Source of the DNA: Bacillus sp. SD088
GTDB taxonomy: Bacteria; Bacillota; Bacilli; Bacillales; Bacillaceae_C
Direction of reading: 5' to 3'
Length of the DNA stretch: 64,000 bases
Assembly (NCBI RefSeq): GCF_017355205.1
Contig: NZ_JADIJK010000025.1
Coordinates: 1-64,000, forward strand
Made by a program: the position numbers and the translations under genes. Under the pieces are notes generated by a model that searched no databases, had not been told where the DNA came from, and worked only from the letters and a program-made list of their open reading frames with translations. The stretch's first letter is position 1. Each line of letters begins with the position of its first letter. This document shows positions 26,441-36,600 of the stretch, one piece after another.

Positions 26441-28729
26441 TTATTTTTTCAGTGCTTGAAGCTGTTCTTCTCTAATTTCCTTTGCCACCTCCACCATAAC
26501 TTTTAAAGCAGCAATGGTTTCTTCTTCTTTTCTTGTTTTTAGCCCACAGTCTGGATTAATCCAAAATTGCTTCACTGGAATCGTAGCAAGAGCTCGATAC
26601 ACATTATTTTTTAACTCTTCTTTAGCCGGTACACGTGGACTATGAATATCGTAAACACCCAAACCAATTTCCTTATCATACGTATTTTCTTCAAATGTCG
26701 AAATGATTTCTCCGTGGCTCCTAGATGTTTCAATCGAAATCACATCAGCGTCTAGACGATTGATCGCATCATAGATATCACCAAAACTGGAATAACACAT
26801 ATGCGTATGAATTTGCGTACTATTTTTTACGGTTGCTGTTGCTAGTCTAAAAGCATGAACAGCGTGATTTAAATAGGCTTCCCAATTTATTCTCTTTAAT
26901 GGAAGTCCCTCGCGCAAGGCTGGTTCATCCACCTGAATGATCGTGATATTATTTGCTTCTAATTCTTCAATTTCCGCACGGAGGGCAATAGCGATCTGGT
27001 TTAGCACCTCAAATTCAGAAATATCATCACGCGCAAATGACCAATTCAAAATTGTAACAGGACCTGTTAGCATTCCTTTTACATGCTTATCTGTCAATGA
27101 TTGTGCGTAGACACTTTCTTTGACGGTCATTGGATTTTCGAAGGAAACATCTCCGAAAATAAGTGGAGGTTTAACACAACGCGACCCATAGGACTGTACC
27201 CAACCATATTTTGTCACTTGAAAACCATTTAACTTTTCACCAAAATACTCTACCATATCCGTACGCTCAAATTCACCGTGGACTAATACATCAAGGCCAA
27301 TATCTTCTTGAATTTCAATCCATTTCTTTGTTTCTTTCTCAATAAATTGCTCGTAGTCTGCGGTGGGTAGCTCGCCTTTTCTCCAACGCAATCTTTGTTT
27401 ACGAACTTCAGCAGTTTGTGGCAAGCTGCCGATTGTCGTAGTTGGTAATAATGGAAGTTGTAATGCCTCCTGCTGCTCTACAATTCTTTCTGAGAATGGA
27501 GATGTTCGATCTACTTGTCCTTGTTCCAAATTAGCATAATTCTGCGCATCCCCACGATAATCAGACTGGTTTAATCTTTGAATCGCTGTAGTACTTTCAT
27601 TGATTTCTTGACTAATTTTCTCTTTTCCATTTTTAAGTCCATCGGAAAGTATCGCAATTTCTGTTAACTTTTCATCCGCAAACGACAAGCCTGTTTTAAT
27701 GATGGGGTCTAAAGTTTGTTCTAGTTCCTTGGTTATCGGTACATGTAGCAATGAGCATGATGGCTGAAGGATGATCCGGTCCTTCTCGACAATTTGTTGA
27801 ATGATTTCTAAAACTCCCCATGTTTGCTCTAAATCTTTTCGCCAAACGTTTCTTCCATCAATAACACCAGCAAACAGCACCTTATCTTGTGGAAAACCAA
27901 ATTGACGAATAACTTCTAATGTATCCCCATGGACAAAATCAAGTCCAAAACCAGCAACAGGGAGATTAATCAACTCTTCGTAATGATGGATTGACTCAAA
28001 ATATGTTTGCAAGGCAATGTTTAGATTCGGCACAGCCTCCGTGATCGCCTGATATGTCTGTTTAATAAGAGCAATTTCTTGTTCAGCTAGCTCTGTTACG
28101 AAAATAGGTTCATCGATTTGTACCCATTCTACCCCTTCTGCCTCTAACTCTTTTAAAATTTGAATATATAAAGGGAGAAATTCCTTTAACAGGGTGTTAA
28201 ATTCTGTTTCTTTATACCCCTTACCAAGCTTCAAAAAGGAAATTGGTCCAAGAATGACTGGTTTCCCTTTAATCCCTAATTCCTCTTTTGCTTCTTTATA
28301 GAAATGAAGTGGGCGATTATCTACCAAAATCGGTTTCGCATTATCAAATTCTGGTACGATATAATGATAATTCGTATTGAACCATTTGGTCATCTCTGAA
28401 GCATATGCTTCCTTTGTTCCTCTCGCGATAGCAAAGTATGTGTCTAATGAAGAAGCAGATAAATCATTATTTTGAAAACGTTGAGGTACAATACCAAACA
28501 TAAGGGCAGTGTCCAATACATGATCATATAAAGAGAAATCTCCTACTGGAATTAAGTCAATCCCTGATTCCTTCTGCTTTCTTAGTCCATTCAAACGGAT
28601 CTCCTTCGTAGTGTCTAATAACTCTTGTTGGGAAATGCCTCCATTCCAATATTTTTCTAATGCCTTTTTCCATTCACGCTGCTCCCCAATTCTCGGATAG
28701 CCAATATTAGATGAATTTATTTGTGTCAT
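26441..28729 (-). CDS. metE: Cobalamin-independent methionine synthase MetE
   Basis: Transfers the methyl group of 5-methyl-THF-triglutamate to homocysteine, making methionine without B12. Start at ATG 28729 ([15 protein letters not shown]), behind GGAAG; upstream in-frame codons lie in a repeat. 762 residues, normal length. The N-terminal domain carries the GYPRIG folate loop. The C-terminal catalytic barrel holds the zinc ligands in [11 protein letters not shown] and NPDCGLKTR, and the GEFERTDMV block. It lies downstream of yitJ in the same direction, so it could share the S-box control of yitJ, although a repeat separates them. Confidence 0.96.
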   Translation of the reverse strand: MTQINSSNIGYPRIGEQREWKKALEKYWNGGISQQELLDTTKEIRLNGLRKQKESGIDLIPVGDFSLYDHVLDTALMFGIVPQRFQNNDLSASSLDTYFAIARGTKEAYASEMTKWFNTNYHYIVPEFDNAKPILVDNRPLHFYKEAKEELGIKGKPVILGPISFLKLGKGYKETEFNTLLKEFLPLYIQILKELEAEGVEWVQIDEPIFVTELAEQEIALIKQTYQAITEAVPNLNIALQTYFESIHHYEELINLPVAGFGLDFVHGDTLEVIRQFGFPQDKVLFAGVIDGRNVWRKDLEQTWGVLEIIQQIVEKDRIILQPSCSLLHVPITKELEQTLDPIIKTGLSFADEKLTEIAILSDGLKNGKEKISQEINESTTAIQRLNQSDYRGDAQNYANLEQGQVDRTSPFSERIVEQQEALQLPLLPTTTIGSLPQTAEVRKQRLRWRKGELPTADYEQFIEKETKKWIEIQEDIGLDVLVHGEFERTDMVEYFGEKLNGFQVTKYGWVQSYGSRCVKPPLIFGDVSFENPMTVKESVYAQSLTDKHVKGMLTGPVTILNWSFARDDISEFEVLNQIAIALRAEIEELEANNITIIQVDEPALREGLPLKRINWEAYLNHAVHAFRLATATVKNSTQIHTHMCYSSFGDIYDAINRLDADVISIETSRSHGEIISTFEENTYDKEIGLGVYDIHSPRVPAKEELKNNVYRALATIPVKQFWINPDCGLKTRKEEETIAALKVMVEVAKEIREEQLQALKK

Positions 28730-28754
28730 GTCAATCTTCCTTCCAGTTTGTTTT

Positions 28755-28955
28755 TTTAGTGTGTGTTCAAAAAGTCCGATAAAGTGAACCTCCAATCAGT
28801 GGGGGTTTTCTTTCATCCCCCACCTATGCTTCTCCGTATTCTCTAAAGCCGGGGGTATTACTGCCCGTTAATGCGGGATAAAAAGGACCAAGTCGCCTAA
28901 AAGCGCTGACGTTCTGTCATCAACGCCGACATTTTTTGTGCTTTTTGAACAACCT
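28755..28955. repeat. Family R2 element with embedded R3 hairpin
   Basis: Ends are TGTTCAAAAAGTCCGATAAA (from about 28764) and its inverse CTTTTTGAAC (about 28941-28950). Inside are AAAGTGAACCTCCAATCAG with GGGGGTTTTC.../CATCCCCC (R3-like hairpin) and AAAAGGACCAAGTCGCCTAAAAGCGCTGACG, which matches the copy at 36355-36600 in the opposite orientation. It starts about 10 bases after the yitJ stop. Confidence 0.8.
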
Positions 28956-28957
28956 CT

Positions 28958-30793
28958 TTAATGTAGTATTTCAACATTTTGCGTTTTTTCTTGAATATAG
29001 GTTGCTAATTCAACAGATAATTCGTATTGAATAAATGGAGTAATTAAATAGAATCCCTTAAAGTAATCATAGGCGACATCAATTAATTCTTTTGCAATGG
29101 CAAGCCCTTCTTGTTTGGCTCTCTGCGGATCTCCTTCTGTTTTGGCCATTCTGCCTCTAATATTGTCCGGAAGCTTGATACCAGGCACTTCGTTATGCAA
29201 AAATTCTGCATTTCTGGCTGAAACAAGTGGCATAATGCCGATATAAATAGGAGCTGTCATATGTTTGGTTGCTTCCCCTACTTCTATCATTTTTTCTGGA
29301 GAAAAGATTGGCTGCGTTAAAAAATAATCGGCACCATACTTTACTTTTTTCTCCATGCGCTCAACTGATTTCCCAAGATTACGAACATTCGGATTAAAGG
29401 CGGCTGCAACATGGAATTGGGTCCTTTGTTTAAGGGATTTTCCTGAAAAAGAAATGCCTTCATTAAATTGTTTGATCAGCTTGATCAATTCAAAAGAGGT
29501 TGCATCATAGACAGATGTTGCTCCAGGAAAGTCGCCAATTTTAGTCGGGTCACCAGTAATGGCCAATATATCACGAATTCCTGCTGTATGTAGCCCCATA
29601 AGATGTGATTGTAATCCGATTAAATTCCGGTCCCGACAAGTCACATGAACCAATGAATTTAGATCAACTTCCTTTTTAACTAGAGACGCCATTGTTGCAT
29701 TACATATTCTGGGAGATGCTAATGAATTATCAGCTAATGTCAACCCATCCACTCCAGCTTCTTTTAAGGCGTGTGCCCCTCTGAAAAAAGGATTTGTATC
29801 TAGATGCTTTGGCGTGTCTAATTCCACAATAACGGATCGCTCCGTTTGAATTTTTTCAAATAAAGATGGTTCCTTTTCAACTTGTTGGTCTTGGATAAAA
29901 ATCGGCTTTTGTTTGATTACTTGCTTCTCTTCAAGCGGCACTAAATGTTGGCGTCCTTTTACCAAAGCTTGGATATGCTCTGGTGTTGTTCCACAACAAC
30001 CTCCAATTAATCGAACACCTTGATCACGGAAACGTCGAACAAATTCTGTGAAATAAGTTGGTTCGGTTTTGTACATAAATTTCCCATCTTCATATTCTGG
30101 CAAGCTTGCATTTGGATAGGCTGCTAAATAAGCCGATTTTGAAAGTGGAACAGACTCTAAGGCTCTGACCATATGATAAGGACCGAGACGGCAATTGATC
30201 CCAACAACATTGGCACCTAAATCATCAAGCTGTTTTAATGCCTCTTCAAGTGGTGTTCCATTTTGCAGTACGCCAGGCTCATGCATTGTGACGTTAGCTA
30301 CGATCGGTACATTCGTTTCGTCACGAGCTATTTTTAAAACGGTCTTTATTTCTTCTAAATCATAATACGTCTCTAAGATAAGGCCATCTACACCCTCGAG
30401 TAGCAATGCATATAGTTGTTCTCGAAAACTGCGTTTTATTTCCTCTGTTACACTAGAATGTAATCCAGCTCCATGAATCCCCCCAATGGTTCCGAGTACA
30501 AATGTTTCTTTACTTGCTGCTTGTTTCGCAAGACGAACAGCGGCTCTGTTTATCTTCGTTACTTCCTCTTCTAAGCCATATCTTGAGAGTTTCAAATAAT
30601 TAGCACTGTACGTATTCGTTTGGATTACGTCAGCACCAGCTTCAACATAGGCTTGGTGTAACTGCAATACTTCATTAGGGTGTGTAAGATTTAATTGATC
30701 AAAACAGCGATCAATCCCATAGCAATATAACAGTGTTCCTGCAGCGCCATCCCCGATTAAAATTTCTTTTTTGAGACGTTCTAATAATCCCAA
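28958..30793 (-). CDS. yitJ: Bifunctional homocysteine S-methyltransferase / 5,10-methylene-THF reductase
   Basis: 611-residue fusion. The N-terminal half (to about 300) is a homocysteine methyltransferase barrel with zinc cysteines in GINCRLGP and IGGCCGTTPEHI. The C-terminal half (about 315-600) is a MetF-type reductase: VELDTPKHLD, VTCRDRNLIGLQS, ITGDPTKIGDFPG and FLTQPIFSPE. It should supply 5-methyl-THF for MetE as well as methylate homocysteine. TTG start at 30793 with GGGAGGG seven bases upstream. An S-box riboswitch and a strong promoter precede it. Confidence 0.94.
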   Translation of the reverse strand: MGLLERLKKEILIGDGAAGTLLYCYGIDRCFDQLNLTHPNEVLQLHQAYVEAGADVIQTNTYSANYLKLSRYGLEEEVTKINRAAVRLAKQAASKETFVLGTIGGIHGAGLHSSVTEEIKRSFREQLYALLLEGVDGLILETYYDLEEIKTVLKIARDETNVPIVANVTMHEPGVLQNGTPLEEALKQLDDLGANVVGINCRLGPYHMVRALESVPLSKSAYLAAYPNASLPEYEDGKFMYKTEPTYFTEFVRRFRDQGVRLIGGCCGTTPEHIQALVKGRQHLVPLEEKQVIKQKPIFIQDQQVEKEPSLFEKIQTERSVIVELDTPKHLDTNPFFRGAHALKEAGVDGLTLADNSLASPRICNATMASLVKKEVDLNSLVHVTCRDRNLIGLQSHLMGLHTAGIRDILAITGDPTKIGDFPGATSVYDATSFELIKLIKQFNEGISFSGKSLKQRTQFHVAAAFNPNVRNLGKSVERMEKKVKYGADYFLTQPIFSPEKMIEVGEATKHMTAPIYIGIMPLVSARNAEFLHNEVPGIKLPDNIRGRMAKTEGDPQRAKQEGLAIAKELIDVAYDYFKGFYLITPFIQYELSVELATYIQEKTQNVEILH

Positions 30794-30904
30794 TAAACTA
30801 CCCTCCCTATATATTTTGGAAAACTATTTAGAGTGGTGGCTCTTTTTGGTCGCATACAAATCGACATAGAGAGAGCAATCTGCTTACCTCTTATTCTTCC
30901 AAAC

Positions 30905-30942
30905 AAAAAGAGCCTACTCCGATAAGAAGAAGGCCCTTTTTT
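30905..30942 (-). terminator. S-box expression-platform terminator
   Basis: The minus-strand stem AAAAGGGCCT / AGGCTCTTTT is followed by a T-run. Its 5' part TTCTTCTTATC can pair instead with GATAAGAAGAA at the end of the aptamer, forming the antiterminator, so SAM should cause termination. Confidence 0.88.
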
Positions 30943-30957
30943 ATAAAAAGGATTCTT

Positions 30958-31059
30958 CTTATCTTTCAAGTTGTTTCCAACTTGTGGATTTAGCACCTTT
31001 CCATAAAATGGTGGTTGCTGAGGCGTCTTAGGGCCATTCCCTCGACCTCTCTTGATAAG
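30958..31059 (-). promoter_or_regulatory. SAM-I riboswitch (S-box) aptamer
   Basis: On the minus strand: P1 strand CTTATCAAGAGAGG, GAGGGAATGGCCC, AAGACGCCTCAGCAACC, AAAGGTGCTAAATCC and closing GAAAGATAAG, the full conserved set of the S-box aptamer. It controls yitJ and possibly metE. Confidence 0.96.
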
Positions 31060-31125
31060 AATGAAATCTTTATTTAATTTTCTTGTTTCACTCACCTGTT
31101 AGAATTAATTACTAACTATATTAAC

Positions 31126-31154
31126 ATTATATGGTTAGTTGGTTTAAAAAACAA
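31126..31154 (-). promoter_or_regulatory. Sigma-A promoter of yitJ
   Basis: TTGTTT (31154-31149), 17 bases, TATAAT (31131-31126) on the minus strand, about 65 bases before the S-box aptamer. Confidence 0.85.
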
Positions 31155-31196
31155 GAGGAAATTAGGTTTTTTTCAAAAAGTTTTTATTACTCCTTT

Positions 31197-32924
31197 CTAT
31201 TCATCATGAAAATCAAGACCTGAGTGGACCTCTTTCACATATCCTGAACGAATGACAAAGTCGCCAAATCGTTCTTTTTCTTTACGTTCCTTCGCAAAAT
31301 GACTTATGATTGGCTCTAATTCACTTAATATTTCCTTCTCCCCAATATTTTCGCGGTACAGCTTATTTAAACGATCTCCTGTAAAACCGCCCCCTAAATA
31401 AACGTTATATTTTCCCGGGGCCTTCCCTACAAAACCAATTTCTGCTAAGGCTGGTCTTGAACAACCATTAGGGCAACCAGACATACGAATGACGATTTCC
31501 TCTTCACGGAGCCCTGCCTTATCTAATATTAAATCAATTTTATCAAGCAAGGAAGGTAAATATCGTTCCGATTCTGCCATTGCAAGGCCACATGTTGGAA
31601 AAGCAACACAGGCCATCGAATTTCTACGTAAAGCGGTATGATGCTCTCCGTCGGTTAATCCATATTGTTGAATAAATGCTTCGATTTCCGGTTTTAAAGC
31701 TTCTGATATGTTTCCAATGATTAAGTTTTGATTAGGAGTCAAGCGAAAATCTCCTGTGTGAATTTCAGCTATTTTTCTTAAGCCTGTCATCAATTTATAA
31801 TGTTCCCAGTCCTTAATTCGGCCATTTTGAATAAAGAGAGTAAAATGCCACTGATCATTCAAACCTTTTACCCAGCCATAACGATCCCGATTGTGTTCAA
31901 ACTGAAAGAATCTTGCTGGTTGTAACTCCCAACCTAGTCTTGAATGCAATTCCTCAATCAACCAAGGCATGCCGCGCTTATCAATTGTGTACTTAAATCG
32001 GGCATTTTTCCGAACAGACCGATTTCCATAATCTCGTTGAATGGTGACAATTTTTTCCGCAACATCAAGCACTTCTTCAGGCTTACAGAACCCAATCACT
32101 CTTCCTACTTGAGGATACGTTGCTTTATCCCCATGGGTGGAGCCCATTCCCCCACCAACACTTACGTTAAAGCCTTGAAGTTGTTGGTTTTCTACCACAG
32201 CAATAAAGCCAAGATCCTGGGAATAGACGTCCACATCATTAGAGGGCGGAACAGCAATACCTATTTTAAATTTCCGCGGTAAATAGGTAGGACCATAAAT
32301 CGGTTCAACTTCTTCCGTATTCTTTGAAGTGTCAACGATTTTTTCGTTATCCAGCCATATTTCATGATAAGCCTTTGTCTGTGGAGAAAGGTATTGACTT
32401 AATTTATTCGCCCATTCGTATACTTCCATATGAATTTCTGAAGCATACGGGTTGGGACTACACATCACATTTCGATTAACATCTCCACAAGCCGCAAGTG
32501 TTTCCAATAAGGCTTCATGAATCTCTTTAAAAGCTTTTTTCATATTCCACTTTAAAATTCCATGCATCTGAAAGGATTGTCTTGTCGTGAGTTTCAGACT
32601 TCCATTCCCATATTTATTTGCTAATTTATCCATTACAAGCCATTGATTGGCTGATACAACTCCACCGGCTGCTCTAACTCGTACCATGAATTGATAAGCC
32701 GGCTCCAATTTTTGTTTCTGCCTTTCAATTCGAAGATCTCGATCATCTTGTAAGTAGCTTCCATGAAATTTCATTAAGCGATTATCATCATCAGGAATCC
32801 CTGCACTTATCTCATCTTTTAGCGTTTCGGCAAGTGATCCTCGCAAATAATTACTGTCGCTTTTAATCCGTTCCACATCGCTAGGTGGTCCATCTTGTGT
32901 AGGTGGCAAACGATCTTTTGTCAA
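31197..32924 (-). CDS. cysI: Sulfite reductase hemoprotein beta-subunit CysI
   Basis: Siroheme/[4Fe-4S] enzyme reducing sulfite to sulfide with electrons from CysJ. 575 residues, TTG start behind GAGAGGATC. The cluster/siroheme cysteines are all present: Cys439 and Cys445 (CVAFPTCG), Cys484 and Cys488 (SGCPNGCSR). Ferrite-reductase half-domain repeats are visible (QSFQMHGIL about 117, [10 protein letters not shown] about 257, [10 protein letters not shown] about 396). Last gene of the sulfate-assimilation operon; it starts 23 bases after cysJ. The yitJ promoter lies just past its end. Confidence 0.95.
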   Translation of the reverse strand: MTKDRLPPTQDGPPSDVERIKSDSNYLRGSLAETLKDEISAGIPDDDNRLMKFHGSYLQDDRDLRIERQKQKLEPAYQFMVRVRAAGGVVSANQWLVMDKLANKYGNGSLKLTTRQSFQMHGILKWNMKKAFKEIHEALLETLAACGDVNRNVMCSPNPYASEIHMEVYEWANKLSQYLSPQTKAYHEIWLDNEKIVDTSKNTEEVEPIYGPTYLPRKFKIGIAVPPSNDVDVYSQDLGFIAVVENQQLQGFNVSVGGGMGSTHGDKATYPQVGRVIGFCKPEEVLDVAEKIVTIQRDYGNRSVRKNARFKYTIDKRGMPWLIEELHSRLGWELQPARFFQFEHNRDRYGWVKGLNDQWHFTLFIQNGRIKDWEHYKLMTGLRKIAEIHTGDFRLTPNQNLIIGNISEALKPEIEAFIQQYGLTDGEHHTALRRNSMACVAFPTCGLAMAESERYLPSLLDKIDLILDKAGLREEEIVIRMSGCPNGCSRPALAEIGFVGKAPGKYNVYLGGGFTGDRLNKLYRENIGEKEILSELEPIISHFAKERKEKERFGDFVIRSGYVKEVHSGLDFHDE

Positions 32925-32947
32925 GTGATCCTCTCTCCCTTCGGATT

Positions 32948-34763
32948 TTAATATACATCACGTTGGTAACGTTTTTCCTTTAACATTTGGGCAAGATATT
33001 CCTCTGCCTCCTCAGAGGTCATACTACCTTCCTCCTGACAAATCGTAAGAAGTGTTGTATGAACATCATGAGCCATATGTTTCTCATCACCACAAATATA
33101 AAGATAAGCCCCTTCTTTTAACCACTTAAATAGTTCTTGCTTTTTTTCAATCATCCGATGTTGCACATAGACTTTTTCTTCCGCATCGCGAGAAAAGGCT
33201 ATATCCATCCTCGATAGAATGCCTGTTTTCAGCCATCTCTGCCAATCGATTTGATAGAGAAAATCTGTCACATAATGTTGATCTCCAAAGAACAGCCAAC
33301 TTTTTCCTGTCGCTTCGATTGCTTCTCTCTCTTCAAGAAATGAACGATACGGAGCAATCCCTGTGCCAGGCCCAATCATAATAATTGGTCTACTCGGATC
33401 TTCCGGCAGGTGAAAATTAGGATTTTCATGAATATAGACCGGCAAATAATCACCTGGATGGACTCGTTCTGCACACTGGATGGAGCAAACACCATGGCGT
33501 GCACGATTATGGGCTTCATACCGGACTGCTCCAACAGTGAGATGGACTTCTTCCGGATTTGCTTCATAACTATTGGCAATCGAATATAAACGCGCTGGCA
33601 TTTTCCTCAAAATAGCAACAAATTGATCAGCTGGTATGTCCGAAGGTGTAAAATCACGAATGACATCAACAAGATCTCGTCCTTCAATATACGCTTTAAG
33701 CTCCTGTTTATTTTCTGATTGCAGTAACTCCGTTAATCTTTCATTAGGATGAATCTGTGCTAACTTCTCTAGTAATGGTTTCGTCAGCACTGTCAGTTCG
33801 TAATGATGTGTTAATGCTTCATGAAGAGGACATGTCTCTCCTTTTTGGTTGAACGGGACAAGTTCATTTCGCTCCCATCCCATTTCTTCGATAATAAGAT
33901 CAACAATTTCAGGAGTGTTTTCTGGGAAGATGCCTAAGCTATCTCCTGGTTTAAAGGAAAAACCGGATCCTTCAATCGATAATTCAAGATGTCGTGTTTC
34001 TTTATTTGACCCCCGTCCATTTAAGTTGATGTTCTCTAATACTTCTGCCTTAAAGGGATTTCTGCGTGAATACGTGGTACTCGTTCCAGGTAAAGCGGAA
34101 ATTGGACTTAGGGATTGAGTTGTAGCACCCGCTCCTTCTCCCGTTTCATTTAAATATTTTACGACTGTTCCTAGCCATTCAGCTGCTGCGTCATCAAAAT
34201 CTAAATCACAATCGACTCGTGGGGTTACTCTGTTCGCGCCTAGTTCCTCTAATCGTAGATCGATTTTTTTTGCCTGTTTCACAGAAAAACTCGTATGAAC
34301 TATCTCCGAGAGAAAGGACTGAAAAAGATAAATCATTCAATTTTGGTGCTCTTCGACTAAATAAAAACTCGTAAAAAGAGATGGCATTATCTGGAGGATC
34401 CCCTTCCCCCTGAGTGCTAATAATAAGAAATAAATAAGATAACTTCTTTAACTTTGTCGATTTAAATTCATTCATAGAAGAAAGTGTTATTTTATATCCT
34501 TGACTTCCCAATGTTTCCGACAGCTCTCCTGCCAGCCTCTGACAATTCCCTGTTTGAGAACCATAAAGAATGGTTACTTCTTTGACGTTTGTTAGCTTCT
34601 GAGTTGTTGCTGCCTGCTTTACTTCTAATGCTGCATTTCCACTATACGCAGTTAAATATCCACTTAACCATAATTGTTGTCCTTCTGTTAAAGTCGGTAA
34701 AACCTGATTCAACACCTCAATCTGCTCCTGACTAAAAGGACTATTGATTGCTTGAAGTTGCAA
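32948..34763 (-). pseudogene. cysJ: Sulfite reductase flavoprotein alpha-subunit CysJ, interrupted by a +1 frameshift
   Basis: Electron-transfer subunit (NADPH to FAD to FMN to CysI). Two overlapping frames encode adjacent parts of one ~604-residue protein. The first (34206-34763, TTG start) holds the flavodoxin domain (ILYGSQTGNC, STQGEGDPPDN, LSLGDSSYEFFC). The second (32948 upward) holds the rest of the flavodoxin domain, the FAD domain (ARLYSIANS, GVCSIQCAE) and the NADPH domain (IMIGPGTGIAPYRSF, YICGDEKHMA). The break is at an A8 run (34263-34270): with seven A the reading continues ...ETGKKIDLRLEELGA as in normal CysJ. The total length, 1816 bases, is one over a multiple of three. It could be a sequencing error, a true mutation, or bypassed by slippage. 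Confidence 0.85.
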
Positions 34764-34799
34764 AAAACATCCACCTCACACCATAAAATCAATCGTTCC

Positions 34800-34946
34800 C
34801 TATTTCAAGCGAACTTTTTCATTTTTTTCAATTTGTACTACATGTTGATCCTGTACAACTAATGTTATAGATCCATATTTCATCGTATTAAGATATTCTT
34901 TCACTACCTCAATCGCTGTTTCCAAATTTTCTTTCTGTTTACTCAT
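34800..34946 (-). CDS. YezD-like DUF2292 small protein
   Basis: 48-residue protein from ATG 34946, beginning MSKQKENLETAIEVVKEYL and ending with a basic ...KVRLK. The ITLVVQDQHVVQIEK strand pair is the DUF2292 pattern. The start overlaps the end of sirC by eight bases (ATGAGTAA), so it is translationally coupled, and cysJ follows. In other Bacillaceae such genes also sit in sulfur-assimilation operons; the function is unknown. Confidence 0.75.
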   Translation of the reverse strand: MSKQKENLETAIEVVKEYLNTMKYGSITLVVQDQHVVQIEKNEKVRLK

Positions 34947-35556
34947 TGGAATCACTCACCCTCTCTAAAAAAACTTTTTGCTTTTCCGTTGAGTTTCGAT
35001 AATCTTTGTGTGTGATTTCTTTTAGTAACTGTCTTCTTCGGTCTATCTCTGTTACATGCTCTTTTACTATTCGCCGAGCAAGTGAAAGAAACTGAAGATA
35101 GTCCTTCATTGATTGATCATAGATTTCGCCAATCTCATCACGGATTGTTTTGGAAAGATACGGACTGGCACCATTTGTTGATACCGTAATGACCAATTCC
35201 CCTCTTGATAATTTTGCTGGAACATGGAAGTTTCCAGCTCCTTGTTGATCAACCACATTCAGTAACTGCTGATTGGAAACAGACATATTTACTTTTTGAT
35301 TTACCTCCCTTTGGTCAGTGGCTGCGATTACTATAAAAGCATCTGTTAGGTCAGCTGGAAGAAATTCCCTTTTGCTCCACTTGATTTTCTGGGTTTCATA
35401 ATAGGTATATAATGTAGGGTCAAGGGAAGGGCTTACGACTGTTACACTAGCATCCGCTTCTAATAAATCCATTACTTTCCTTAATGCAACGGAACCACCA
35501 CCAATAACTACAGCTTGCTTACCTGATAATTGAAGCATGATCGGATAGAACCCCAT
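34939..35556 (-). CDS. sirC: Precorrin-2 dehydrogenase SirC (YlnF type)
   Basis: NAD-dependent oxidation of precorrin-2 to sirohydrochlorin, middle step of siroheme synthesis for CysI. 205 residues: Rossmann loop VVIGGGSVALRK (about 15-26), IAATDQREVN near 77, GNFHVPAKLSRGELVITVSTNGASP (in parts, about 107-131) and a short helical C-terminal domain. No uroporphyrinogen methyltransferase domain, which is the separate SumT. It starts right at the sirB stop. Confidence 0.9.
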   Translation of the reverse strand: MGFYPIMLQLSGKQAVVIGGGSVALRKVMDLLEADASVTVVSPSLDPTLYTYYETQKIKWSKREFLPADLTDAFIVIAATDQREVNQKVNMSVSNQQLLNVVDQQGAGNFHVPAKLSRGELVITVSTNGASPYLSKTIRDEIGEIYDQSMKDYLQFLSLARRIVKEHVTEIDRRRQLLKEITHKDYRNSTEKQKVFLERVSDSNE

Positions 35557-35557
35557 T

Positions 35558-36319
35558 CTAGATCACCCACTGCTTTTCTTTATAATGAAGTAGTTCATTT
35601 ATTCGTTCTGAGAGAATGTCCGGTACAGCTGGGTGATGACCTAATGTTTCGCAGAGAATTATTTGTTTAGATTCATCCTGCATTTGCTCAATTTTCCGCT
35701 GTATACCATTCATTAATAAGCCACTAAATAATAAATAGGGAAGAATGAATATTTGTTTTCTTTCCCCTTTTAGCAGACTCATTAATGCTTCATCAAATTT
35801 CGGACTTGCCCCATAAAGAAAACAAGTATGAATCTTGGGTACGTCGTGCATCTGTTCAAATTGTCTTGCAATTTCAGTTAAATCAGATTTGACCTCGGGA
35901 TCACTACTCCCTCTGCCAACAATAAGGAGCGTTGAGTTTGTATGAGCCTCACTTTTTTGTTCTGTTAATTGATCATACAGGCATTCTATTAGTTTAGGAT
36001 GAACCCCGAGCGGAGTTCCATACGTGAACTCAGTTTGAGGATAGAGTTCTTTCGCTTTTGCTAATGCGTACGGGATATCCCTTTTTGCGTGTACAGCTGT
36101 TAGTAGCAGGACGGGGACAACCGTTATATGAGTTGCTCCGCGTTTAACACAGTTTGCAATCCCTTCCGATATATTCGGTTTTACAAGCTCTAAGAAACAA
36201 ATTTCTTGGAGCTTTACATTGATTTTTCTTTGGCATTGGTCGATAAAGTGGAGGGCTTCCTGCACCCCTTCTTTTGAACGACTGCCGTGGCTAATATAGA
36301 GGACAGCTTGCACAGACAT
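35558..36319 (-). CDS. sirB: Sirohydrochlorin ferrochelatase SirB (YlnE type)
   Basis: Inserts Fe(II) into sirohydrochlorin to give siroheme. 253 residues with two CbiX-like halves: N-terminal YISHGSRSKEG with the metal-binding His (about 10), VPVLLLTAVHAKRDIP with a second His (about 95), and a second half beginning LLIVGRGSSDPEV (about 132). ATG behind AAGGAGGAAAG. Acts with SumT and SirC; a repeat separates it from sumT. Confidence 0.9.
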   Translation of the reverse strand: MSVQAVLYISHGSRSKEGVQEALHFIDQCQRKINVKLQEICFLELVKPNISEGIANCVKRGATHITVVPVLLLTAVHAKRDIPYALAKAKELYPQTEFTYGTPLGVHPKLIECLYDQLTEQKSEAHTNSTLLIVGRGSSDPEVKSDLTEIARQFEQMHDVPKIHTCFLYGASPKFDEALMSLLKGERKQIFILPYLLFSGLLMNGIQRKIEQMQDESKQIILCETLGHHPAVPDILSERINELLHYKEKQWVI

Positions 36320-36354
36320 CTTTCCTCCTTCTTATCCCATGACTGGTAATTGAT

Positions 36355-36600
36355 TATAGGAGATGTTCAAAAAGTTCGGTAAAATTAACACTGCGAGATA
36401 AAGGATCTTCTACTAAAACCGCCCACGTCCTGTGGGCAACGTAAAAGTCAGCACATCCTGTGCAAGTCCGCTGCTCAAGGCCTACGCCGCCTCGAACTTT
36501 CGACGTACAGGAGGTGCTAGTGTCAGCGTTGCTTACAGGACGTCAGCGCCTTTAGCCGACTTGGTCCTTTTTACCCTCCCTTTTTGAACACGCACTCATA
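36355..36600. repeat. Family R2 element overlapping the 3' end of sumT
   Basis: Ends are GTTCAAAAAGTTCGGTAAA (from 36364) and the inverse CTTTTTGAACACGCAC (about 36580-36596). Inside are several short palindromes (CCCACGTCCTGTGGGC, TTCGACGTACAGGAGG, CAGCGTTGCTTACAGG) and GCGCCTTTAGCCGACTTGGTCC, matching the 28755 copy in reverse. It lies inside the operon between sumT and sirB. Confidence 0.8.

Noticed and set aside
30781-31095. 104-residue open frame upstream of yitJ
   Set aside because: It lies within the S-box aptamer and terminator, so it is riboswitch sequence, not a gene.
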